Source of the DNA: Euglena gracilis
Taxonomy: Eukaryota; Euglenida; Euglenophyceae; Euglenales
Assembly (NCBI GenBank): GCA_039621445.1
Contig: CP154954.1
Location: 35,697,703-35,761,702 of the forward strand
Direction: 5' to 3'
Length of the DNA stretch: 64,000 nucleotides
Shown piece after piece: positions 21,987 to 29,225 of the stretch. A program made the position numbers and the translations under genes. Under the pieces are notes generated by a model. It made no database searches. It worked only from the letters and a program-made list of their open reading frames with translations, and was not told where the DNA came from. Each line of letters opens with the position of its first letter. Position 1 is the first letter of the stretch.

Positions 21987-22031
21987 AAAGATGCCGAAGT
22001 TCTGGCAGGGGTATATCCCAACCCGAACCAC
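20355..22031 (-). CDS. E2 ORF B: unknown protein with acidic Pro-rich tail
   Basis: 558 codons from an ATG at 22031. The N-terminal half is globular-looking (MVRVGIYPCQNFGIF, TNNLQVFLDSMYGMLF, LECQFCKEQH at about residue 107, HRAWITYVLEVYIYFLEY). The C-terminal half is Pro/Glu/Ser/Thr-rich with repeated DEP. It overlaps the end of ORF A by 73 bases in another frame, so A and B may be one original protein split by a frame change. The TGA stop is in the loop of the hairpin at 20348-20364; an alternative frame stays open beyond it. No known domain recognised. Position after the chromodomain is where env lies in retroviruses, but no signal peptide, furin site or membrane anchor is seen. Confidence 0.6.
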   Translation of the reverse strand: MVRVGIYPCQNFGIFTDRNGQSYVNCLGTCPDDETFVAQLKEIFNHMYSVSALGIQWKYYPLPEKLQVQAAVMFTNNLQVFLDSMYGMLFKVLDVDLAYPQRYKLECQFCKEQHIVDFWGFGERGKPPPTAENAGSPLTRRFLLHQCRKPQIGTQDRKVLKQHRQKIFLLQQYWHRAWITYVLEVYIYFLEYMTTDVNIHRKWLPRGYTEEEARPNDQDRRRMNLRPDWYEAEIGLPKHMENQFGNILIWEDFQSFYAADVEKQPRYALPLPAFLEDTGERGMSWDRRMQWEDLCRNNEDEPEPLPGSWVRPSWPPPYPNSDRSESISFFRLSDAQGCYRTGEDPRSAAQLHTEDSPPEAEETEEVVPMAEDEPQPAEPPARETRSPSVVMLDTVAETAQRPGSPTGEMTPVPLSPSSPGTPGGPTPPRENPPETVTHTPEVLRLKLPVPGEIPTTEEPVEEPTSGEGPERRPSLGGRVLGGLRSLIAVVTPRGTAASSSTAVAETAQPADETTEAAAMEEDEPPPMAAPPPVSETTRTEGEPTANVSGDNATRASAG

Positions 22032-24112
22032 AGCGCCCCGAATCCGGGCATCCTGTCCAGGACGACTTCATTCGAATGATGGTATCCATCTAATGCATTA
22101 AGCCCAGAACTGTCGAAACATCGTTTGCAGTGATCGTACATACGATCCTGTACCACTTCGAGCACCGCTTCCGGTGGTCGGTGGATGACGTTACCTGCAC
22201 GCGTGTACTGCTGAAGATTTTCTTCAATTTTCGGCCAGATCTCATCCAGGTAGTCGAACACCTGGTTAACGTCGTAATCCTTCGTTTTCGAAGGGTCGGC
22301 GGCTTTTCCGCCTTTTCCTGTCGGGGGTCCGGCAGATTTTCCGCCTTTGCCTGGAGCTGGTCCAGCGGGTTTTCCGCCTTTCCCAGATGGGGCTTTCCCA
22401 CCTTTCTCCTGGCCTTTACCTTTACCCTTACCCTTGCCTTTTCCTTTACCCTTGCCCTTCGTGTTGGACAGCCATTCTATTGTCGCCCGATATGGGTCCC
22501 AATATTCCCAGTATTCTGGGTCTTCTTCTGTATACACAGGATAAGTCACGGATTCCGTGCTTGGTGTTCGAGCAAATTCCTGCTCAGCATCACCACGATT
22601 CGAGTAAACCGGTGCGACTGGGGATGGTCGGGTTTCCCGACGTGCCCGTTCTGCCGTCACGTCGGGCGCTGGCGGAGCTTCCTCCTCAGCGTCGACGTGC
22701 ATCGCCGCGGGCGGATTTTCCGACCTCGGCGAGCGGCGTTGTGGCTGCGGCGTCAGATTTTCCGGGCCGCGGTCACGTTTGCCGGCGGCAGAGCTTGTGG
22801 GTCGTGCTGGTGGCGCTTCCGCCACAGCCACGTCCCGCTGTCGCGCTGGTTGACTTAACCGTGATGGAGCTGGGACTCCTGTGAGAGCCGACACAGCAGC
22901 ATCATACTGCTGGCGCTCTTCCCGTGTCATTTCCGCCCGGGCAGGGTATCCCTGGCCAGCGGAAACAGGGGGGCGACGTGCGATTTGTCGTTGGATCGTC
23001 ACAGCATATTCATACTGTTGACGGTCCTCCTCAGTCTCGAACGGCCGACCAGTCCACGGGTTAACGGGTTCATCCCGTGCCGGGGGAACTGGTGCCGCAC
23101 GAGGCGCTGCCGCGGCTTCCCGCGGACGAGCGCTTCGGGCAGAGTCAGACGTCGGGGGAGGATTTCCCGCCGCAGGACGTCGTGGGATAGGGTCAGGTAT
23201 AGTGGGGTGGGGTTGAGGTGGATATACATACTGATCCTGTGGGCTTGGCGCCTCCTGGGGATAATCCCCAGAGACGGCGTACTGAGACACAGGCTCCTGC
23301 GCAGGATAATCCCGCCGGGGCATGCGCTCAGGGGATCGAAAAATACTTTCTTTCACACGTGGGTGTTCACTCCGGACAGGTGCTTCCACCGTCTCTTCCT
23401 CGGGTAATCCGGGGGAGTGAGCACGAAAATGTGCAGTGTAAGTGCCAACGGGTGGTACCTGCCTTGCGACCTGTGGCGGGACTTCCACGCCCAGGTCACG
23501 CATGGTAATGTCTGCCGCGAAACCCGACGCGTCCGGGTCGGTGTAATACACCAGACCGGTCATCGTCGCCTGGGCGCACATACACCACAGGGCTGGAGGG
23601 GTATTCGCGATGGTCAAAACTTTACGGCAGTGGTCATCCCACAATGCCTGTGTGAGTTGGTCTGGTGCCGGGTTTGCGCTCATACGCATAACCCGGTTCA
23701 TCGTCTCCGCCGTGCGGTGGATCATCACACCCGCATACGGTGGGAGGCGACGAGAGCCTGATGGCTGAGATGGCCGCGCTTCCGCGGGCATCTGGGTCAT
23801 CCTGCTACTGCTGCTGGCTTCAGGGTTTCCCTGAGCCGCAGTCCGTGCAGGTGGCTGCGTACCGTATCGGTATGCATACTGGTCAGGTTGAGGGTGAGTG
23901 GTGGGGTGGTAAGGCGGTCCTCCGCCTGGCTCCCTTCCACCGGGCAGCATGATACCGCCCGGGGTCGGTACGGTAAATTGTGTGGGTGGTTTGTTGTCAA
24001 GTGAAAGGTATCTCCCTGGTTTGGGTATTGGTTGGCAAACAAAAATTCTGCGGAAAGAAAGAATGATAAGAATCAATGATAAAAAGAAAAGAAAACAACA
24101 TGGGTTTCCCAT
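21959..24112 (-). CDS. E2 ORF A: Pro/Ala/Arg-rich protein with Gly-Lys repeat
   Basis: 717 codons from the ATG at 24112. The first ~50 codons (a hydrophobic run CCFLFFLSLILIILSF) look like an intron end: they contain a polypyrimidine tract and CAG at 24048-24050. If spliced there, the first in-frame ATG is at 23950 (MLPGGREPGGG). Next come a conserved-looking segment with IHRTAETMNRVMRMS and LWCMCAQATMTGLVYY, a long disordered Pro/Ala/Arg region, a (GK)n block near residue 560 followed by GGK repeats, and a folded-looking C-terminus (VFDYLDEIWPKIEENLQQY, DHCKRCF). I do not recognise the family. The Gly-Lys block is probably RNA/DNA-binding or a linker. Confidence 0.6.
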   Translation of the reverse strand: MGNPCCFLFFLSLILIILSFRRIFVCQPIPKPGRYLSLDNKPPTQFTVPTPGGIMLPGGREPGGGPPYHPTTHPQPDQYAYRYGTQPPARTAAQGNPEASSSSRMTQMPAEARPSQPSGSRRLPPYAGVMIHRTAETMNRVMRMSANPAPDQLTQALWDDHCRKVLTIANTPPALWCMCAQATMTGLVYYTDPDASGFAADITMRDLGVEVPPQVARQVPPVGTYTAHFRAHSPGLPEEETVEAPVRSEHPRVKESIFRSPERMPRRDYPAQEPVSQYAVSGDYPQEAPSPQDQYVYPPQPHPTIPDPIPRRPAAGNPPPTSDSARSARPREAAAAPRAAPVPPARDEPVNPWTGRPFETEEDRQQYEYAVTIQRQIARRPPVSAGQGYPARAEMTREERQQYDAAVSALTGVPAPSRLSQPARQRDVAVAEAPPARPTSSAAGKRDRGPENLTPQPQRRSPRSENPPAAMHVDAEEEAPPAPDVTAERARRETRPSPVAPVYSNRGDAEQEFARTPSTESVTYPVYTEEDPEYWEYWDPYRATIEWLSNTKGKGKGKGKGKGKGKGQEKGGKAPSGKGGKPAGPAPGKGGKSAGPPTGKGGKAADPSKTKDYDVNQVFDYLDEIWPKIEENLQQYTRAGNVIHRPPEAVLEVVQDRMYDHCKRCFDSSGLNALDGYHHSNEVVLDRMPGFGALWFGLGYTPARTSASLLTETVSRT
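24047..24105 (-). promoter_or_regulatory. Putative 3' splice site upstream of ORF A
   Basis: On the minus strand a long pyrimidine-rich run ending CTTTCTTTCCGCAG precedes AATTTTTG, a textbook acceptor context. It lies just after the chromodomain stop. A spliced subgenomic RNA would let the 3' ORFs be translated, as env is in retroviruses. The matching donor was not identified. Confidence 0.45.
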
Positions 24113-24118
24113 GCGTTC

Positions 24119-24349
24119 TCAAAAACTTGTCATGGAAACATCAATGTTATGTTTTTTATTCCACAGCTTCCAATCTTGCTGGACATACCCAACAAAACTG
24201 GTTGCTGGCTCCCAAGTGTCCTCCTCGGGCCCATACCCTTTCCAGCGGACCTTCCAAAGGTGCATACCTTTGTCGATTTTGTGATCGATAATTTTATCGA
24301 CTACAAAGTCGTCCGTCTCAGGTAATCTGGAACGGGGTTTGAAGTGCAA
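24119..24349 (-). CDS. pol: E2 pol C-terminus: chromodomain
   Basis: The frame reads FVVDKIIDHKIDKG, HLWKVRWKGYG and EEDTWEPATSF, the classical chromodomain core (hydrophobic strand, [Y/L]xVxWKGY, DTWEP), followed by a short helix. In chromoviruses this domain follows integrase and steers integration to particular chromatin. The stop at 24119 ends pol seven bases before the ORF A ATG. It is in a different frame from the integrase tail, and the switch lies around 24350-24375 at a micro-hairpin. Confidence 0.88.
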   Translation of the reverse strand: MHFKPRSRLPETDDFVVDKIIDHKIDKGMHLWKVRWKGYGPEEDTWEPATSFVGYVQQDWKLWNKKHNIDVSMTSF

Positions 24350-25414
24350 ACACGGGATGGGTTTCCCATCCGGTGGCGACAGGTATGGTTGAACTCGTCC
24401 ATATGAACGTCCTCAACACCATTCGGTAATGCAACCTTGTAACGCCCGCTGGTACCTAGTCTTTCTAGGATTTCACAGGGGCCGAGCCAGAGGGGGTCCA
24501 GCTTGGAAGACTGCATGCGAGTACGGCTATTCCGTACCCACACGCGGTCACCGGGACTGTAAACAGGTGACTTGAAATTCTGCAAAAACGATTTCCGTTT
24601 TGCTGCATGAATCTCAGTCACGCGTTTCTGGACTGCAGAACGTAGATTTTCTACTTCCGCAAACCAGGTCTCGCAACTGACACTCGTTCGGGCGGGTCTC
24701 TCCGAAGGGACATCCCCTATGGCCGGAGGGTCCCGTCCGAAAACTAATTTATAGGGGGAGTGAGTGAGGTAAAACCAACCCTGGTAGGGTATTGATATAA
24801 AACAAAGACCATGGTAGAACTGATATCCAGTTGCTGCGCGAGTCAGCCAGTGAAAGGCGAAGCATATTCACGACGGATTTCACGGCTGCCTCGGCTCTAC
24901 CATTGCCTTTGGGTCGGTATATAATGGAAAAATGTTGCTCGATTCCGAGTAAACCGCACAAAGTGGTGAAAAACCTTGAAGAAATCAAATGGTCTTGATC
25001 ACGCACAATTTCATTCGGTAAACCCATCAAGCAAATGCATTTCTCCAAAAATATAGCTGCCAAACTTTGGGCAGTCAACCCTGACTTCTGGCATGGAATG
25101 GCTACAATGTACCCACTCAGCCTGCAGACGACAACAAAAACGTAATCGTAAATTTTGTCGTCTGTTCCTTTGCACGGTTCTAATTCCAGAAAATCCATGC
25201 AGAGGGAAGTGAAAATGTCAGGGGTACGGGGAAAAAGTCCATCGTACCAGGGGGGGTACCTCTGCGGGGTTTTACCGCTTGACAAATTTGACACCGTTGC
25301 GCTATTCGCAAACAGCGTGAGTAAAGCTCTTTCTCGCTCAGGGTTGTACAGTACCTGCGGCCCACCAACGAAAGAAGTTTGGGGGCCCCAGGGTGACCAT
25401 GGTTGTGATAACAC
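24301..25414 (-). CDS. pol: E2 integrase catalytic core and GPY/F-type tail, frame-broken
   Basis: Two frames joined near 24780. The first (25414-24749) has the DDE core: CMDFLELEPC, then VRDQDHLISSRFF, then YRPKGNGRAEAAVKS, giving D, D and E in order. The second (about 24775-24301) gives YKLVFGRDPP and then PGDRVWVRN and LGPCEILERLG, the GPY/F-like module of Ty3 integrases. Integrase joins element cDNA to host DNA. A further break from the upstream zinc-finger part is in a C-run near 25250. All breaks involve homopolymers or short repeats, so sequencing error is possible for some. Confidence 0.82.
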
Positions 25415-26370
25415 AAAATCACATCATCAACCAGGTCCTGGGGGATACAATATTTGTAACCCGATTCATTGCGAAAAACCAACCGTAAAGGTGAAAGAGT
25501 GTAATTATCCAGCACTTCGCCATTACGAAGTCTGGTGACAATGGTGTCATACACCGGATCACGACTATAATCCCATTCGCGAAAGAACAGTGGGGAAGGG
25601 GACTCCGTGCGCGTAATACGCCGGGGCCCGGACGTGCTTCCACGTCGGCGCCTTCCTCGCACTGGTGCGACCAGGAATAGTTGTGAAACGGGAAAAGAAT
25701 CCAAAAGATTATCCGCAGCGTCGTTTCGACGTGCGTAGTCGTCAGCTTCCTGACTTCCATGAAAAGTCGCGTCTCCCTCATCCGGGTTCCCAGGGTAATA
25801 CCAAGGGGCCCGACTGAGCGGATCCGCTACTTTTTGTGTGTGACCAGGGGTATAGATAACCACAAGGTTGAATTGACTCAAGAACTCATGCCATCTGCAT
25901 CGCCTTCCGACCGATGACATGGCCTTGTTCAAATCCTCGGTGTACCAGTGTTGGAGACTCTCATGGTCGGTCTTGACGAGGATCTGGACGAGGCTGCTGG
26001 CTACCCAGCTTCGGAATTTCTGGAGTATAAGCACGATTGCGTAGGTTTCCTTCTCGCGTATACTCCATTTGACTTGACCTTTTCCATCGTCGCCCTGTAA
26101 CTTTCTGCTGAAGAAAGCCACAGGTCGGAGCTCATTCGCCGCATTATGCTGGCTAAGAACTCCGCCAACAGCGTAATCGCTGCTGTCGACTTCCAACACG
26201 TATGGTTTGTACGGGTCCGCGATTTCGAGGACAACATTCTCCAAAAGCAAAACCTTGATTTTCTCAAGGGCCTCGCGCATTTGGTCATCCCAAATGACTT
26301 TGGTGTTGTCAACAGCCCGGTTTTTGAGCTGTTTGGTGAGGGGCACCGCGATTTTCGCGAAGTCCTTCAT
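25180..26370 (-). CDS. pol: E2 pol middle part: RNase H and integrase zinc finger
   Basis: Begins MKDFAKIAVPL, immediately after the RT thumb in another frame from RT. RNase H motifs: EVDSSDYAVGG, EKETYAIV, KTDHESLQHW, TPGHTQKVADPLSR. A basic linker (RGRRRRGS) follows, then the integrase N-terminal HHCC finger (CYHNHGHPGAPK ... CQICQAVK). In E1 the corresponding RT-RNase H stretch is continuous. Here a two-base TA duplication at about 26386-26392 separates RNase H from RT. The frame is lost again after RRGTPP in a C-run. Confidence 0.88.
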   Translation of the reverse strand: MKDFAKIAVPLTKQLKNRAVDNTKVIWDDQMREALEKIKVLLLENVVLEIADPYKPYVLEVDSSDYAVGGVLSQHNAANELRPVAFFSRKLQGDDGKGQVKWSIREKETYAIVLILQKFRSWVASSLVQILVKTDHESLQHWYTEDLNKAMSSVGRRCRWHEFLSQFNLVVIYTPGHTQKVADPLSRAPWYYPGNPDEGDATFHGSQEADDYARRNDAADNLLDSFPVSQLFLVAPVRGRRRRGSTSGPRRITRTESPSPLFFREWDYSRDPVYDTIVTRLRNGEVLDNYTLSPLRLVFRNESGYKYCIPQDLVDDVILCYHNHGHPGAPKLLSLVGRRYCTTLSEKELYSRCLRIAQRCQICQAVKPRRGTPPGTMDFFPVPLTFSLPSAWIFWN

Positions 26371-29177
26371 ATAAATCGCGTAGTATATTGGGCTAATCCC
26401 AAAAATCCTTTGAGGTGAGTAATCGTTTTGATTACCTCAGGGGTCCATTTCTTAATGGCTTCGAGTTTACTCGGAGCGGCTTTCCGCTGTCCATTGCTGA
26501 GGATGTGACCGCAAAATTTTATGAGAATCCGAAACAAATGCATTTTCGCGCCTTTCGCGAAAAGCACATGTTTTTGAAAAGCGGTTAATACCGCGCAAAC
26601 ATGGTGGAAGTGTGTGACGAGGATATCCTCGCTCGATTTTGCGGATGGTGGTGGTGTTCCCACCAGCACATCATCAATGTACACAATGGCAAACGGTAAA
26701 TCGCGTAGAACCCATTGTATCATGCGCTGAAACATGGCTGGGCCATTCTTAACACCCATGGGGAGTACCGTCCATTGGTACACACCCTTGGATGTCACGA
26801 ATGCCGTGTATGGTTGGGAGTCAGGGTGTAAGTGCATTTGGTGAAAACCGTCCTCCAGATCGAAAATTGACCACAACCGGTTTTCCGATTGTTTGGTGAT
26901 CAAATCCTCGATCAGGGGGAGCGGGAAGGGATCATCCCTTGTTTGGGAGTTCAGGTACCGGTAATCCAGCACCAGCCTCCATTTCTTCTGACCTGAGGGG
27001 TCTGGGGGTTTAGGAACAACAAATGCCTGGGATGTCCACTCGCTTTTCGAGGGTACTATCCACTTGCGCTGAATAAGCTTCTCAATCATTTCATTGAGAG
27101 CTTGTTCGCGTTCTCCCGAACAACGAAAAAATTTCCGGTGCATTGGCTTTGCTCCATCCTTAAGCTCGATCTTACAAACACCGAACGGACCGCGTATCGC
27201 GGGGTCGATGTCGCACGCGTATACTGGATTTTCCAGCACACCGTGGAATTCGCGGGTAATCCGCGAACAGAATTCGGCTGACTTAGGATGCTGACCTGCA
27301 CTCTCGATGACTGCGGAAACCGCCAGGGTATCCCTGGGGCTACCGAGCTTCCTCGGCACCGCAAATTCGGACATTCCGAATGCATCGAAGAAACATACGC
27401 GAAAAATGATTTCTTGCAAGGGTGGTAATATTTTACCACAAAAATCCTCAAAAATCGGTACATTAGTGGGTAAATCCCACCAATGAAAACATACATACGA
27501 TAGTTGGGTGAACCATTCCGCTTCCGGAATGATGGGTATGAGAATAACTCCACGGGCTTCATCCCGCAGAATTTTCTCAACCGCACATTCGATAAGTTTT
27601 GGGGGAGGGTGCATCCATAACACCGTATCACCCCAAAATTTATCAAATGCGTTGGAGTGTTGTGACCAATGACGTGGCAAACGGGCATGTGCATTGGATG
27701 AGAAGGCATCGATTTCCAATGCCAAATCAAAAGAATCAGCCAATGTCGCGATTTTGGAAAACCATCGTTCCAAAATGCGATATTGACCAAAATTGAAAGC
27801 ATTCCATACGCGTTTCGCGTATTCATGCACCCGATTTTCGGGTTGAAGGGTAGAAACACAATGAATGGATCCACAAACATGCGGGTGGTCGTCAACTACC
27901 ACAAGGGTTAATCCCAAGGGAGTTTGGACAGGTTGGGGGTTTCCCCATTCCGCATCAAATCCGTACCAAGTGTGATCGCGATTGTAATTAGGAATCGCGC
28001 TTTTCGCGTTTCCGAACAACGAGGCTAATCCGCGTTGTTGGAGTACTCGGTGTATCTCCGCGCATTGCGGGCTACAACCAAGTGTATCATGGGGGGTGGA
28101 TTCCGTTTTCGGAATTGCGATTAGTGTCGGATTTTGAACTAAACATCCACAATCGAAATCCGATTGGGTGGAAATTCTCCTGCAGTGCACACATTGGAAG
28201 GAAGTGTGATGTTGTGACGGGTGTGCGTGAAAGTGGGTGTCGATGGCATTAGCCGGTGAGTCTTGTACAGGTGTGCCTGGATTCGGCACAACTGGTGGGA
28301 AACGGAGTGGTGGTGTAGCTGGGCGACTACTCGACACCGATATATCTTCAGGCCTTTGGGCTTTCGTCTTGTAACCCAGTGGAACGGCGGGGGTACCGCT
28401 ACTCGCTTGCCCTGCCTCATGTGGAACGCATGTTGGTGTGTCATTGGGCAGGGGGGAGGCTTTCTCCGTACCCCGGGTGTGGAAAACGGTTGTTGGTGTG
28501 GTGGGTAACGGTGTTGCCATTGTGGGTAACGGTGTGGGCAAAGCGGTGGTCATCATAGTGGATGACAACGGTGATGGTGGTTTGGGTGTCAATGAAGTGG
28601 TGAGTGCTGTGCGCAAACCGTGGGAGTGGCAATCCACAACCAATCGGTACTGGCGTAAAAATGGGTATCCCAAAATTACGTCAGACCCGTGAATTCCGGA
28701 CTCGTAACCCCAAATATTGGTGAAATGTTGTAATTGTGGGGGTTGTGAGTGATGCTTCGGAATGATGGGCAAGAGTATCTCGAGCACACATCCCAAATCA
28801 CCACCACACATGGGGGTGTTATCCGCGGTTGTAATTTTGATCGGTTTCTTGGCGCTTACCAAGAGCGGGGTCGGTATCAACCCCAACCGAAAGAGCAGTG
28901 CAATGCGACAACCAGTGTCAATGAGAATTTTGACTTTGGTGGAGAAATTTTGAATGCGGATTTCCGCTTGGACGAGTAATTCCATTGGTGGTACGCAAAG
29001 TGAAGGGTCTGGCGGAAATACGTTTGCATGCCAGCTCTCCCATGAACCCTTTCCCACTTTGCTCAGCATTCCGAGCGGAAATGTAGAATGGGGGGTAGGG
29101 GACCCGAAATAATTCCGGGTACTGACCGTGAAGGCGGATGGGCAGGGGGGGTAAGGTTGATCAGGTCTTACCTCCAT
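26367..29177 (-). CDS. pol: E2 pol N-terminal part: protease, Cys cluster, DIRS-like module, RT
   Basis: 936 codons. Protease KILIDTGCRIALLF with DTG at about residues 87-89; a Ser/Thr/Pro linker; Cys cluster FQCVHCRRIS...CGC...CSPQC near residue 330; a module at about residues 445-595 with EIDAFSS, RLPRHWS, WMHPPPKLI, GVILIPI and EWFTQL; then RT with WRLVLDYRYLN, PMGVKNGPAMFQ and YIDDVLVG near residue 830. Same frame as gag, separated by one TAG plus 15 sense codons, so it is probably made as Gag-Pol by readthrough. It is truncated after FLGLAQY by the two-base insertion that E1 lacks. Confidence 0.9.
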   Translation of the reverse strand: MEVRPDQPYPPCPSAFTVSTRNYFGSPTPHSTFPLGMLSKVGKGSWESWHANVFPPDPSLCVPPMELLVQAEIRIQNFSTKVKILIDTGCRIALLFRLGLIPTPLLVSAKKPIKITTADNTPMCGGDLGCVLEILLPIIPKHHSQPPQLQHFTNIWGYESGIHGSDVILGYPFLRQYRLVVDCHSHGLRTALTTSLTPKPPSPLSSTMMTTALPTPLPTMATPLPTTPTTVFHTRGTEKASPLPNDTPTCVPHEAGQASSGTPAVPLGYKTKAQRPEDISVSSSRPATPPLRFPPVVPNPGTPVQDSPANAIDTHFHAHPSQHHTSFQCVHCRRISTQSDFDCGCLVQNPTLIAIPKTESTPHDTLGCSPQCAEIHRVLQQRGLASLFGNAKSAIPNYNRDHTWYGFDAEWGNPQPVQTPLGLTLVVVDDHPHVCGSIHCVSTLQPENRVHEYAKRVWNAFNFGQYRILERWFSKIATLADSFDLALEIDAFSSNAHARLPRHWSQHSNAFDKFWGDTVLWMHPPPKLIECAVEKILRDEARGVILIPIIPEAEWFTQLSYVCFHWWDLPTNVPIFEDFCGKILPPLQEIIFRVCFFDAFGMSEFAVPRKLGSPRDTLAVSAVIESAGQHPKSAEFCSRITREFHGVLENPVYACDIDPAIRGPFGVCKIELKDGAKPMHRKFFRCSGEREQALNEMIEKLIQRKWIVPSKSEWTSQAFVVPKPPDPSGQKKWRLVLDYRYLNSQTRDDPFPLPLIEDLITKQSENRLWSIFDLEDGFHQMHLHPDSQPYTAFVTSKGVYQWTVLPMGVKNGPAMFQRMIQWVLRDLPFAIVYIDDVLVGTPPPSAKSSEDILVTHFHHVCAVLTAFQKHVLFAKGAKMHLFRILIKFCGHILSNGQRKAAPSKLEAIKKWTPEVIKTITHLKGFLGLAQYTTRFI
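27249..28115. repeat. Micro-hairpins in E2 pol (DIRS-like module)
   Basis: TTCGCGG-GTAAT-CCGCGAA (27249-27267), CCGAG-CTTC-CTCGG (27343-27356), CATTCCG-CTTC-CGGAATG (27514-27531), TTTTGGAA/TTCCAAAA (27752-27775), ATTCCG-TTTT-CGGAAT (28100-28115). The first four have E1 counterparts with a paired substitution in the stem. Confidence 0.9.
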
Positions 29178-29225
29178 CTGTTCATCAGCCCAGAGGTCCG
29201 TGCCCTCGGACCTCGGGCTCCCCTA
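29178..29225 (-). promoter_or_regulatory. E2 gag/pol in-frame TAG with 13-bp stem (putative readthrough signal)
   Basis: The gag TAG (29225-29223) is followed, in frame, by GGG and then AGCCC-GAGGTCCG / loop AGGGCA / CGGACCTC-T-GGGCT. Gag and pol differ in position by an exact multiple of three (33305 to 29177 is 4128 bases). The identical stop and stem in E1, where the neighbouring gag has decayed, argues that the structure mattered when both copies were active. Confidence 0.65.

Larger units (their letters stand above)
23255..24371. repeat. Micro-hairpins at ORF A and the chromodomain junction
   Basis: CTGGGG-ATAAT-CCCCAG (23255-23271), CATGGG-TTT-CCCATG (24099-24113) and GGATGGG-TTT-CCCATCC (24355-24371). 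The second covers the ORF A start codon. The third lies where the integrase C-terminal frame and the chromodomain frame meet. Confidence 0.9.

Noticed and set aside
24050-24112. Signal peptide or membrane segment at the start of ORF A
   Set aside because: The hydrophobic residues come from a polypyrimidine tract ending in CAG, better explained as an intron end.
18499-24112. Envelope gene
   Set aside because: Position fits, but there is no signal peptide, cleavage site or transmembrane anchor in ORFs A-C.
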